Source: an uncultured Desulfobacter sp. (GTDB lineage: Bacteria; Desulfobacterota; Desulfobacteria; Desulfobacterales; Desulfobacteraceae). Taken from it: a DNA stretch of 64,000 nucleotides. The number at the start of each line of letters is the position of its first letter. The stretch's first letter is position 1. The stretch is taken from the NCBI RefSeq assembly GCF_963664415.1, contig NZ_OY761445.1, forward strand, positions 372,001-436,000. Direction: 5' to 3'. Shown piece after piece: positions 35,324 to 44,080 of this stretch. The notes below the pieces were generated by a model that had not been told where the DNA came from, searched no databases, and saw only the letters and a list, made by a program, of their open reading frames with translations. A program made the translations under genes and the position numbers.

Positions 35324-35590
35324 AGTGAGGCAAAACAGGAGGCCCCGATGTTCTGGAGTGGAAGGATCATGATCCCGGTCGACCCGGCCCCGGCGAGGTG
35401 CTCCTGCGCCATGATGCGGATGGCATATACTGCCCAGCGCAAGGATCTTCTTGATCATGCCAAAAATCTTTTTGATCATGTCCTTCAAGGGGCAATAAAT
35501 ATCCAGGTCGGCCAGACCTATCCCCTTGCAGATGCGGCCCTGGCTCACACGGAACTGAAAGCACGAAAAACAAAAGGCCATAATTGGCCT
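35324..35590 (+). pseudogene. Quinone oxidoreductase with large internal deletion
   Basis: The first segment (about 35327-35420) reads GGPDVLEWKDHDPGRPGPGE followed by VLLRH, the N-terminus of a zinc-independent NADPH:quinone reductase. In another frame the C-terminal part follows directly: KDLLDHAKNLFDHVLQGAIN, then QVGQTYPLADAALAHTELKA. About 230 codons of the nucleotide-binding middle are missing. The C-terminal piece runs in frame into the following FKBP gene, whose own ATG is at 35600. Confidence 0.7.
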
Positions 35591-35599
35591 AGAGGAATT

Positions 35600-36034
35600 A
35601 TGACAGAAGTAAAACGAGGTAATAACGTAAAGGTCCACTATAAAGGAACGCTGTCAGAAGGTTCGGTTTTTGACAGTTCCGAAGGCAGGGATCCTCTTGA
35701 ATTTGCCGTAGGCAGTGGCCAGGTAATTGCAGATTTTGACGAAGCTGTTCTTGGTATGGGTGTTGGCGAGTCCAAGACTGTGGATATTCCCTGTGCACAA
35801 GCCTATGGTGAGCGCAATAGCGAGATGGCCATCCAGGCGCCTATTGATCAAATGCCACCGGATCTTAACCCTGAAGTTGGAATGCGTCTTGAGATGGGCG
35901 GTGCAAATGGGGAGATTCTCCGTGTAGTCGTAGCAGAAATTACTGAAACCCATATTACCCTTGACGCCAATCCTCCTCTTGCAGGCCAGGATCTTACCTT
36001 CCAGTTGGAACTCGTTGAGTGCACAACTCCTTAG
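35600..36034 (+). CDS. SlyD-like FKBP-type peptidyl-prolyl isomerase
   Basis: A 144-residue protein with the FKBP core (GNNVKVHYKGTLSEGSVFDS, PLEFAVGSGQVIADFDEAVL, GMGVGESKTVDIP, QAYGERN) and an inserted flap of the SlyD type ending in DANPPLAGQDLTFQLELVE, the NHPLAG-like return strand with NPPLAG here. SlyD proteins are prolyl isomerases and chaperones; the His-rich metal-binding tail of E. coli SlyD is absent. ATG at 35600 is preceded by AGAGGAAT. The open frame continues upstream through the quinone-reductase remnant, which should not be taken as part of this protein. Confidence 0.85.
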   Translation: MTEVKRGNNVKVHYKGTLSEGSVFDSSEGRDPLEFAVGSGQVIADFDEAVLGMGVGESKTVDIPCAQAYGERNSEMAIQAPIDQMPPDLNPEVGMRLEMGGANGEILRVVVAEITETHITLDANPPLAGQDLTFQLELVECTTP

Positions 36035-36212
36035 TTATACATGCCATCAATACGGCAGGCTGTTATTTGCCGGTTTTGCGATATGCATGCTTCCGGTATG
36101 GCATATCGCACGGATTCTCAACTATGTACCCTGTTGCCAGTGAAAGGTTGGAATACTGAATATTTTCCGCAAAACTCTGCTTAATTATTATAAATAATAG
36201 ATATCATGCCTG

Positions 36213-37403
36213 ATGGCTGATTATTCGATAAATATAAAAAGACTGTATCTCTTTTCGTTTCTGAAGATGAGTCTTTTCCCCATGGCAATTATCACACTGT
36301 TCTGGAAAGATCAGATCGGTTTGAGCATTGCCCAGATTTTACTGGTACAGTCCATATATTCCGTGGCGATGGTTGTCATGGAGTATCCCTCCGGCTACCT
36401 CAGTGATCGGCTTGGTTACAGGACGGCTCTTAGCCTGGCCTCGATTCTTGGGATTTGCGGCTGGGATCTTTATACCATCGCAGACTCTTTTCTCTCTGTT
36501 CTCGCTGCTGAAATTCTTTTAGGGATCTCATTTGCGTTTATCAGTGGCTCGGACAGTGCGCTGCTCTTTGAAACCTTAAAAGGAAGCAGCGAGGAAGTGT
36601 ATTACGCCAGGCATGAAGGACGGATGAACGGTTTTGGCCAGATCGGCGAAGCCTGTGGTGCCATTTTTTCCGGGCTGCTGTATACAACAGCCCCCCTGCT
36701 TCCATTCTTTATCCAGATAGCTGTCTGGATTCTTGCATTGCTCTTGACAAGGACGCTCATTGAGCCGGATCGACAAACACCAATGCCGAAAAGTCATATC
36801 GTTGAGGCATTGCAGTCGACCCGGTACGCTCTGGTGGAAAACCGCCGTTTGCGATACACGCTTATCTTGAATGTTATCCTTGGCCTGGCCTCGTTTTATC
36901 CCGTCTGGCTTGTCCAACCCTATATGCAGGATTGTGGAGTGCCCGTTACATGGTTTGGGCCGATCTGGGCTGTTGCCAATTTGAGTGTGGCACTTGCAGC
37001 ACTTGCCAGTTACCGAACCCATTTGCGGCTTGGTGACAAGTCTATTGTTCTGCTCTTTGTGTTGCTGAGTCTGGTGGGGTATCTCGGTCTTGGGTTGGTA
37101 GGTGGTGTCTGGGGATTTTTGTACTACTACCTGCTCACCTGTATGCGGGGGCTACGTGGCCCCATGATGCTCAACTACGCCCAGAGAGAGATCCCTTCGA
37201 GCAACAGGGCCGGGATTCTCTCCTTGCAGTCCCTGCTGTTTCGCCTTGGCTTTGTCTGCACGGGGCCGCTTGTTGGAAAGCTTGCAGACCTGGTAGGAGT
37301 GCAGCTGGCGTTTTTGTTTCTCTGCGGGGCCTTTGCGCTGGCGCTACCACCGGCTGCATGGCTCTTTGTTCGGAGTCTTGCCTCGGAACGAGGTCCCCGA
37401 TAG
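36213..37403 (+). CDS. MFS transporter
   Basis: A 396-residue membrane protein with about 12 hydrophobic segments. The loop after the second helix reads GYLSDRLGYRTAL, the typical MFS signature, and the second half carries the corresponding RAGILSLQSLLFRLGF and GKLADLVGVQLAF segments. The group resembles drug/proton antiporter-like permeases; the substrate cannot be told. It stands alone, in front of the IS21 element. Confidence 0.85.
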   Translation: MADYSINIKRLYLFSFLKMSLFPMAIITLFWKDQIGLSIAQILLVQSIYSVAMVVMEYPSGYLSDRLGYRTALSLASILGICGWDLYTIADSFLSVLAAEILLGISFAFISGSDSALLFETLKGSSEEVYYARHEGRMNGFGQIGEACGAIFSGLLYTTAPLLPFFIQIAVWILALLLTRTLIEPDRQTPMPKSHIVEALQSTRYALVENRRLRYTLILNVILGLASFYPVWLVQPYMQDCGVPVTWFGPIWAVANLSVALAALASYRTHLRLGDKSIVLLFVLLSLVGYLGLGLVGGVWGFLYYYLLTCMRGLRGPMMLNYAQREIPSSNRAGILSLQSLLFRLGFVCTGPLVGKLADLVGVQLAFLFLCGAFALALPPAAWLFVRSLASERGPR

Positions 37404-37560
37404 AGTAATTTAAAATTGTTTTTTTATCCTTGGTGAATTTGATATGAAAGGCGAAGAACGTGTCGGAATTGCAACACAAAATTGACCCCTCTCGACAACC
37501 CAATTTTGACCCCCCCTGTTGTTAAAATCATTCTCTTATCGCTTTTTATATAGTTCCGGT

Positions 37561-37636
37561 TTGGGTAACGGCCAGGGCCAGGGGATCGGCCCGGCGCCGG
37601 GCCGATCCCCTGGCCCTGGCCGGACGGGCTACCCAA
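37561..37636. repeat. 54-bp perfect palindrome (cruciform-like), extended by a 7-bp outer stem
   Basis: Bases 37569-37622 form an uninterrupted palindrome centred between 37595 and 37596 (arm CGGCCAGGGCCAGGGGATCG then GCCCGGC), with no loop. TTGGGTA (37561-37567) and TACCCAA (37630-37636) add an outer stem. It is far more GC-rich than its surroundings and lies directly after the passenger gene's stop codon (37629-37631, minus strand), inside the IS21 element. No T-run follows on either strand. Confidence 0.9.
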
Positions 37637-37889
37637 CGCAGTAGTCGGCTATTGCCTTCAACGCTCCTTTTTGGCTGTAATTAATTGATTCCCGTGATTC
37701 TACAGCTATGAGAATCGGTTTTGTGCACCCACACTCTTGTATTAACAAACCGGCATCTGTGTCTGTAATGCTCAGGATATCATCATTCTTCTCCGCCTCT
37801 TCAAAATAGGTCGTACAGTCTTCGGAGATCTCGATCCTTATCGTTTCATTTCGACCTTTCAGGGGATTATATACATCCAGTTCTTTCAT
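37629..37889 (-). CDS. Passenger protein of the IS21 element, unknown
   Basis: An 86-residue acidic protein, starting MKELDVYNPLKGRNETIRIE, with two cysteines in LIQECGC and one at the end (DYCVG). No recognised domain, no signal or membrane segment. It begins 3 bp after the istB stop and is transcribed with it. IS21 elements normally hold only istA and istB, so this is either a passenger or a small regulatory partner. Its stop codon lies in the outer stem of the large palindrome. Confidence 0.55.
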   Translation of the reverse strand: MKELDVYNPLKGRNETIRIEISEDCTTYFEEAEKNDDILSITDTDAGLLIQECGCTKPILIAVESRESINYSQKGALKAIADYCVG

Positions 37890-37892
37890 TCT

Positions 37893-38645
37893 TTATCCTC
37901 TCGATTTTAAAGTCTGTTTAAGTCGATAACTGTCCCAGTTACATTGAATAATGTGAGCCCGGTGAGTGACACGATCCAGCAGAGCAGCGGTAAGATTTGC
38001 ATCGCCAAACACCTGCGTCCAATCACCAAAACCAAGATTGGTAGTGATGATGATCGAACGTCTTTCATGGCGCTCGGTAAGGACTTGGAACAATAATTCA
38101 GCGCCGATTTTACTGAACGGGACGTACCCCAATTCATCAAGAATCAACAGCCCATAACCGGCATATCGTTTTATCATTCTACCCAGAGCCTGTTGTTCCC
38201 TGGCCTCCGTCAGTTCGTTTGCAAGCCCACAACCAGTAATAAAACGAACTCGATGTCCATACCGGCAGGCTTCCATCCCGATGCTGGTTGCCAGATGGGT
38301 TTTACCGGCTCCGCTTTTACCTATCAAAATTATATTCCGGGCTTCTTTAATGAATGTCCCTGTTGAAAGTTCTTTGATCAACCGGGCGTCCAAATCAGGG
38401 GCAGCCTCAAAATCAAATGTTTCAAGCGGTTTCTGCATCGGGAACCTGGCTTCCTTGAGACGTCGCTTGCGACCGTTTTCCTGCCGTATTTGAACTTCCG
38501 CTTCAACAAGATTCAATAAAAACTCATCGTAGCCGCAGGCCGCCTCATGCGCCTGCCGGATCTGACCTTCCAACTCTTTTTCCATCGTCGAGAGCTTCAG
38601 CGTTTTTAAGTGCTGTGTGAGGACTGCCTGGACTGCTGGGTTCAT
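37893..38645 (-). CDS. istB: IS21 helper ATPase IstB
   Basis: A 250-residue AAA+ protein of the DnaC/IstB type. Walker A is GKSGAGKTHLATSIG (about residues 108-122) and Walker B GLLILDELGYVPF; the C-terminus contains RSIIITTNLGFGDWTQVFGD and a sensor-2-type RVTHRAHII. It assists IstA in target choice and strand transfer. The ATG overlaps the istA stop as in other IS21 members. Confidence 0.95.
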   Translation of the reverse strand: MNPAVQAVLTQHLKTLKLSTMEKELEGQIRQAHEAACGYDEFLLNLVEAEVQIRQENGRKRRLKEARFPMQKPLETFDFEAAPDLDARLIKELSTGTFIKEARNIILIGKSGAGKTHLATSIGMEACRYGHRVRFITGCGLANELTEAREQQALGRMIKRYAGYGLLILDELGYVPFSKIGAELLFQVLTERHERRSIIITTNLGFGDWTQVFGDANLTAALLDRVTHRAHIIQCNWDSYRLKQTLKSRG

Positions 38646-40183
38646 AAGATACCTCCAAGCTGTTCGTATGCCGAGATGTCAGCAGGGGGCAGTGTCTCCC
38701 AGTTCGACAAAGGATCAAATTGGGACTCCATAGAGATGTTTTGACTGTGTAAAATCTGCTTGAGAGCATTGCTGCAGCCGACATTGCTTTTCAGTGCTTC
38801 CTTTACGGCTGCTTCGATCTTGTCGACAGCATATTTTTCGTACAGCATCAGCACGGTGACAAATTCCCGGGTACCTTTGGTTACACCGTTTTTCCGGCGA
38901 AAATGTTCTAATAACTTTTCCAGGCAATCCGGCCATTGATCACGCCATTGTAAAATTGGCCGGGCGGTATCAAATGATTGTGGACGCTGACGAATCAACT
39001 CCAGATAATGTTCCGGTTTTAAACTCCACTTATTATTTCCATATAACCGATGATGGGTGCTTATTTTTCTGCCGCTCCAATAAATGATCACCTGGTCTAT
39101 CTCTACTATCGCCTGCACTCTCATGTAAGCATAGCGCGTCGGGACAGAATACCGGTTCTTGTCAATAATAACGGTGGCATATTTGTTTACCCTGACCATG
39201 AACGTCTCAACGTTACTGAACGATGTTGTCGGCAATGGCAGCAATACCTGCTTTTCTGATTCAAACAATTCATTGACGCTTTGTGTTTGACCGGCGATGC
39301 GATGCTCTCCATAGGCCATGCAATCATCGAGGAGGCGCGTGTTCAATTCGTCCAGGCTGTCAGCATGTGGGATAGGAACCATATAATTTCTTCGAGCGTA
39401 GCCGACCAGGCCTTCAATCCCACCTTTTTCATGGCCCTGGCCGGGATTGCAAAACCGTGGATCGAAGTTGTAATAGGCCTTGAACCGATTATAAGATTCC
39501 TGAAGATGACGTTTTTTTCCTTTAAATACCTTTTGTACGACTGTTGTCAGATTGTCATAGATAAGAACTGGGAACACGCCTCCAAAAAATGAAAAGGCCT
39601 GGATATGAGCGTCAAATAAAGCTTGCTGCCTTTCACAGGGATAACAGCGAACAAAGTGTTTGCCCGAACATTTTGAACGTATGCAAAATAATTTCAGCTT
39701 CACGGGTTCGCCGGCAATAACTGCCTGACAGTTTCCCCAGTCTACCTCGGCTTCCTGGGCAGTCGTCGGATCTGATGGGATAAATGCCTGCTGATTCGTT
39801 AAACCCAGCCTCAGCTTTGCCTCACGCACATAACGGCGAACCGTCGTCTCTCCACCGGAATACTCGAGTTCCGATTTCAGACGATGGTATATCCGGGTTG
39901 CTGTATGTCGCTGTTTGTATGGCTTGTCCTTGTCATCGCCAAGCCAGCGGTCTATCTCCTGGATATAAGGACCAAGAACGGGATATGGCTGTTTAGATCG
40001 TTGCTTGTAGCCAATGTATTCCTGCTTTAAAATTTTTTTTATGGTGTTTTTTGAATGGCCGGTTTCTCTGGCAAGCTCTTTAATGGCCTTTCCATAAACA
40101 CGGTGAGCTGTTCGGATGTAATCATACTGATCCACTTTAAGCATTCTCCTTTTCGTCTCCGGTAATGGGTTAAAAATCTCCAT
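38642..40183 (-). CDS. istA: IS21 transposase IstA
   Basis: A 513-residue transposase. The N-terminal HTH (IKELARETGHSKNTIKKILK) is followed by a DDE integrase core with AEVDWGNCQAVIAGEP (first D), VLIYDNLTTVVQKV (second D) and GHEKGGIEGLVGYARR (E), then a C-terminal beta-rich domain (VDKNRYSVP-type segment, IIDKNRYSVPTRYAY). Complete by family length. Confidence 0.95.
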   Translation of the reverse strand: MEIFNPLPETKRRMLKVDQYDYIRTAHRVYGKAIKELARETGHSKNTIKKILKQEYIGYKQRSKQPYPVLGPYIQEIDRWLGDDKDKPYKQRHTATRIYHRLKSELEYSGGETTVRRYVREAKLRLGLTNQQAFIPSDPTTAQEAEVDWGNCQAVIAGEPVKLKLFCIRSKCSGKHFVRCYPCERQQALFDAHIQAFSFFGGVFPVLIYDNLTTVVQKVFKGKKRHLQESYNRFKAYYNFDPRFCNPGQGHEKGGIEGLVGYARRNYMVPIPHADSLDELNTRLLDDCMAYGEHRIAGQTQSVNELFESEKQVLLPLPTTSFSNVETFMVRVNKYATVIIDKNRYSVPTRYAYMRVQAIVEIDQVIIYWSGRKISTHHRLYGNNKWSLKPEHYLELIRQRPQSFDTARPILQWRDQWPDCLEKLLEHFRRKNGVTKGTREFVTVLMLYEKYAVDKIEAAVKEALKSNVGCSNALKQILHSQNISMESQFDPLSNWETLPPADISAYEQLGGIL

Positions 40184-40267
40184 TCAATACCAGAGTACTG
40201 ATGCAAAGTGGGGGGTCAATTTTAGGTTGTCATTTGGCCCTCAAAGGGGTCAATTTTAGGTTAGCAA

Positions 40268-40644
40268 AACCAAACGTGCTATACATGATCGGCACTCTCA
40301 AATCGCGTCTGTAAGAAAACAAGTAATTTGTGGGAGAACATAATGGTATAATTCCTGATTATAACGGATTTAAAGGTGGGAAATGGCAGAAGTAAGGCTC
40401 GGCTTTATTGAGTCTCAAAAAACGTTCGTTTGTTGAAACTGATTTCAGCATTGTCGTTCTGAACGGTATATCGACTCTTTCCGCATCTTAAATTCCCGTC
40501 TTAAAAAAACATAGTCTTATTAACTCCTATTTTGTTAGAATTTGTGAGGCATGATTTATAGAATCGTATAAACAGAGCCCGGCCTGAATGATTCCGAGCC
40601 CTGGGGTTTTATATTCCGAGTCGCTACACATAGGAAGACTGAAT
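40268..40644. other. Spacer between the two insertion elements
   Basis: About 375 bp, A/T-rich, with no open frame I can recognise. GGCCTGAATGAT near 40584 resembles part of the 19-bp repeat at 10481 and 33931. It does not read as the missing end of the response regulator interrupted on the other side of the second IS. Confidence 0.4.
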
Positions 40645-42756
40645 CACCACGGATTTTCATGGTACGCTAAGAAACCCTACTTTCAGAAAATAATTTTGCC
40701 AAAATCCACACTCAAGTTGTGCTGTCCCCAATAACAGAGAACGTTTTATTTTCAAAAAATCTGAGCCTCATTTTTTTAAATTTTTGCATTGTTGTGAGCA
40801 GTAAGGGTAGGTTTCTTTTTTTCTTAATTTTGATTGTTACCTGATCAGCTTCAATTTGTACATTCCCAGTCATTGCAAGAAATTTTTTATAGAGAGAATA
40901 ATCACTGATATGCGAATAACCAGGTAAATCCATAGCAAAGAGTCGTAGCAAATTGTGTGTAAGTATGGACATTGTAAGATCAAAATCTACTTTAATAACC
41001 ATTGATGATGATACTTTGTTTAGATGAAAGAATTCAATTTGTTCTGAAATGCCTTTTTCAACCAACCATCTTCTTGTATATTTTCTAATCAACTTGTCGC
41101 AGGGTTTATCGAAATCGTTTGTTATTAATAGAGCTGGTTTAATCTTACCATGCCCTGTTATTGCTATTTGCCGCACCTCACCACCATAATCTTTTAGAAA
41201 TATCTTTTCATCATTAACTCTTAAGTTTCGGCCTTTGCCATTTGCCATTGTGACTCTAACTTTTTTCCATGATGAAGGCGACTTTTGGCTAAGTTCTTCG
41301 ACTATCTTTTTTCCCCTTCTTCGGATGGTAAGAAATTTTATTTCTTTGCCAAGCTTGGCAAGATTTTCATAAGTGGTGAATTTGCTATCGAAAACCAAGT
41401 ATTTCAGATCGTTGCCGCTGTTAGCATTATAAAAATCAAGGAACTCAATTGCGACTTGATTTTTTTGCTGATGCCTGACATTAGTGTCGCCATATGTAAT
41501 GATACCGGAATCTGGATCTTGTGCTAATACAGCAGCTATGCTTGCCAACGCTTTATTCCGTGTTCCTGACCAATTATTTTCAAGGTGGGAATCGTCTCCC
41601 CAATACGGAATTGTTGTAAAATCAATATTGGACGTATCTGAAAGCAATCCTTCGTGAAGCAATATTTGATGCAGCCCTTTGAGAAATTCTTTATTCATTT
41701 CACTGGTGATTCGATGAGAGTAAGAGGTGTACCAACTAGTTTTTGGAAGAACATTCAAACCGGCAAATAACCCCAATCCTCTATCCATACACCAAATATC
41801 ATCAGCAGAGTATCTGCGGACATTAGACAATTTAAGGGCAACGAAACACAGGATTGATGATAGTCTGTTTATTGTGCCTGTTTCCGGATAATTTGAATTT
41901 TGGATAAGCCTGTCAATGCTATATTGTTGCAGGTATGGCAGTAGACACAACACACCAAAACTATTTTGCCCGGTAAATGACTCAGGCGCAAAATCCAACA
42001 TATAACTTTTCGGTGCTTCTATTTTCAATGAAGCGCTTGTCTTTTCACGAGTAGTGCTTTTTCGGCGGGGAAGTCGGGCGAATCCTTCTTTTTTGAGTAG
42101 ATTGTAAATGTATCCTTCAGAAACAGTTTCTCCCTGAGCATCAAGAGCGGCCTTGATGTCAGGCACTGAAAGATGATTTTTCCGAGAATCAATAATGTAT
42201 TGATTGGTTTCGCTGGTATCGTCTTTAGGTCTACGGCCAGCTGGTTTGGAAATAAAAAAATGCTGATCAGGATTTTCCTGCGACAGATTTTTCTTAAAAT
42301 CACGGGTTAAAGAATAGAATGAACTCAACTTATAGCCAAATTGTTTGGCAACGTCTTCGGCTTGACGTTTTTCGACATAAAAAGCACGAAGAGCTTCGTA
42401 CTTTTTTTGAGCGGTATTTTGTGGTCGACAAAAAAAATGTTCGGGTTCCATACGGCACCAAAATTAGGGTCAATTAATGTCATGATACGCATTTGTTAAA
42501 ATTGATTAAAATCACAAAATTTGAAAAAATTCAAGAAAAACACTGCAATATCACCTAAAAACCGTCATTTTGTGCATCACGATAAACATTTTTCCAATCA
42601 ATATCAAGATACTAGTAGTATAAAATAGCCCTAATTTTTGAACAAATTTAGCGTAGATCTATAGCAATACGTCTGTTTTTATTGGGTTTACACAGAAGTG
42701 GTTGAAAATTACGACATAAATTTTAGGGTTTTAGCATGACATGAAAATCCGTGATC
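40645..42756 (-). mobile_element. Insertion element with IS4-superfamily transposase and 14-bp terminal inverted repeats
   Basis: CACGGATTTTCATG at 40648-40661 is the exact reverse complement of CATGAAAATCCGTG at 42740-42753, and further inward GCTAA and ACCCTA recur on both sides with small offsets. Between them lies a single 579-residue transposase on the minus strand. The right end lies within the reading frame of an OmpR-type regulator, which it truncates. Length about 2.1 kb. Exact tips and target duplication are not resolved. Confidence 0.75.
40712..42451 (-). CDS. DDE transposase, IS4 superfamily (IS1634-like)
   Basis: A 579-residue transposase. The N-terminal 130 residues contain a helix-turn-helix-type region (AEDVAKQFGYKLSSFYSLTR) and a second HTH (LSVPDIKAALDAQGETVSEG). 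The catalytic part has DFTTIPYWGDDS (first acidic), LKYLVFDSKFTTYENL (second), and YTRRWLVEKGISEQIEFFHL (the Y-(2)-R-W-x-VE-x-x-IxE signature). The large insertion between second and third acidic residues and total length suggest IS1634-like rather than short IS4. Appears intact. Confidence 0.85.
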   Translation of the reverse strand: MEPEHFFCRPQNTAQKKYEALRAFYVEKRQAEDVAKQFGYKLSSFYSLTRDFKKNLSQENPDQHFFISKPAGRRPKDDTSETNQYIIDSRKNHLSVPDIKAALDAQGETVSEGYIYNLLKKEGFARLPRRKSTTREKTSASLKIEAPKSYMLDFAPESFTGQNSFGVLCLLPYLQQYSIDRLIQNSNYPETGTINRLSSILCFVALKLSNVRRYSADDIWCMDRGLGLFAGLNVLPKTSWYTSYSHRITSEMNKEFLKGLHQILLHEGLLSDTSNIDFTTIPYWGDDSHLENNWSGTRNKALASIAAVLAQDPDSGIITYGDTNVRHQQKNQVAIEFLDFYNANSGNDLKYLVFDSKFTTYENLAKLGKEIKFLTIRRRGKKIVEELSQKSPSSWKKVRVTMANGKGRNLRVNDEKIFLKDYGGEVRQIAITGHGKIKPALLITNDFDKPCDKLIRKYTRRWLVEKGISEQIEFFHLNKVSSSMVIKVDFDLTMSILTHNLLRLFAMDLPGYSHISDYSLYKKFLAMTGNVQIEADQVTIKIKKKRNLPLLLTTMQKFKKMRLRFFENKTFSVIGDSTT

Positions 42757-43010
42757 ACTTTGCGACCTGGGAGGTACGCCGCAATTTTTTTTCTTAAATT
42801 CTTGATATGAAAATCAATGGTTCTCTCATAACCGTCATAGTTGTATCCCTGCACCGTTTCAATGAGTTGAGAACAAGTAAACACCCGGTTGGGTCTTTCC
42901 ATAAGGATTGAAAATATGTCAAATTCACTGGGGGGGGTCAGATTGAGTTCACAATCATTGACGCTGACCACCCTGGATGAATGGTGATTGTCATTGCTAT
43001 GGCAAACCAA
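42723..43010 (-). pseudogene. OmpR-type response regulator, C-terminal domain truncated by IS
   Basis: The frame codes for the winged-helix output domain: NLTPPSEFDIFSILMERPNR, FTCSQLIETVQGYNYDGYER and TIDFHIKNLRKKIAAYLPGR. The final beta-hairpin (normally TVxGxGYKL) is replaced by ITDFHVMLKP, which is encoded by the inverted end of the IS (up to about 42756). The receiver domain that should precede it is missing. An extra proline in LTPPSEF coincides with a run of C residues. Non-functional as it stands. Confidence 0.75.
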
Positions 43011-43051
43011 AACATGAATAAGAGCGGGCGTTTTTTTATACGTCTATAAAC

Positions 43052-44080
43052 TCACTTGATTTGATCAAACAAATCGACAGCTGTCTCTTCAATCAGATCT
43101 TTCAATTCAAGATTCACAATCCAATTTTCAGGAATGACGCCAATTCCATGAAGCGCACCTAAAATATTACCGGTGATGGACCCTGTTGAATCACTGTCTC
43201 CGGAATGATTGACTGCCAATAAAATCCCCTTCTTGAAATCATCCCCGGCAACCAGCGAGCAATAAATACCGATGCCAAGTGCTTCCTCAGCGATCCATCC
43301 TTCACCAATTTCTTTTATGATATCAGGCCCACAGGTTGCTTTATCTGCCGACTCACAGGCGGTCTCTATAGATTTTAGCGTCTCTTCATGATTTGTGTTG
43401 CATTTCAAAATTGAAATTGAATCACCAATCGCAGCAGTAAGGCTCTCCCCTGAGATTAACCGGGAAAGGATAGCAGCAAAGGTGCCTGATGCCAAATACC
43501 CGGTTGGGTGACCATGGGTCAACGCTGCGCATTCACAACCGATTCGAAATGCTTTTTGAGCATCATCAAACATAAGTCCCACCGGCGCCATACGCATAAC
43601 CCCACCGCACCCCTTGCTGTCGTTTACAGGATTGTCCATTGTGCCCAATTGACCGGATTGCAGCGCAGACAAGCAGCTGTTTCCCGGAGCTCTCAAAGAA
43701 AAAAGTTCTTTATGTCCAGTTAATACCCCGTCAATAATTGAGCAGGTACCATACGCATTGATCAATTGTTCTTGACGACCTGCTTGCTGGGTGTATAACC
43801 ATCTTAAAAGAGCATGATATACCGCTGCAATAACACCGATATCCCCCTGATATTCCTGTCTGATCTTGGATAGAATCAACCCTTCCGCAGTAAATAATGT
43901 CATTTGGGTATCGTCGGTAATGCTGCCTATCCGGCCGTATGCTTCGGAATAATCTGTCAGTCCCTCATTTCCAAATGAAGACCTGATCTGATCAAGAGAC
44001 ATAAATTCGATGGGGGCGCCTAAGGCATCCCCCACAGCGCCGCCAATCAGGCAGCCTTTTAAATATTCAAGGGTTTTCAT
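43052..44080 (-). CDS. ADP-ribosylglycohydrolase (classical DraG-like)
   Basis: A 342-residue enzyme with the classical metal-binding motifs: GAPIEFMSLDQ, ITDDTQMTLFTAEGL (the TDDT motif), GCGGVMRMAPVGL and NHSGDSDSTGSITGNILGAL (the C-terminal D-x-D-S-T). These place it among hydrolases that remove ADP-ribose from proteins, nucleic acids or small molecules. No ADP-ribosyltransferase or macrodomain partner is seen in the window. It is divergent from the lactate operon and next to the truncated response regulator. Unlike the homologue at 8853 it keeps the full metal site. Confidence 0.9.
   Translation of the reverse strand: MKTLEYLKGCLIGGAVGDALGAPIEFMSLDQIRSSFGNEGLTDYSEAYGRIGSITDDTQMTLFTAEGLILSKIRQEYQGDIGVIAAVYHALLRWLYTQQAGRQEQLINAYGTCSIIDGVLTGHKELFSLRAPGNSCLSALQSGQLGTMDNPVNDSKGCGGVMRMAPVGLMFDDAQKAFRIGCECAALTHGHPTGYLASGTFAAILSRLISGESLTAAIGDSISILKCNTNHEETLKSIETACESADKATCGPDIIKEIGEGWIAEEALGIGIYCSLVAGDDFKKGILLAVNHSGDSDSTGSITGNILGALHGIGVIPENWIVNLELKDLIEETAVDLFDQIK

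Larger units (their letters stand above)
37475..40263 (-). mobile_element. IS21-family insertion element
   Basis: Carries istA (38642-40183) and istB (37893-38645) overlapping by 4 bp, plus a passenger gene and large palindrome at the istB-distal end. Both ends have two inward copies of the same motif: AAAATTGACCCCT plus a second AATTTTGACCCCCC on the left (37478-37517), and GGGGGGTCAATTTTAGG plus GGGGTCAATTTTAGG on the right (40210-40260), the multiple terminal repeats expected for IS21. GCAA flanks both sides (37471-37474 and 40264-40267) and may be the target duplication. Transposase and helper look intact, so the element may be active. Confidence 0.85.
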
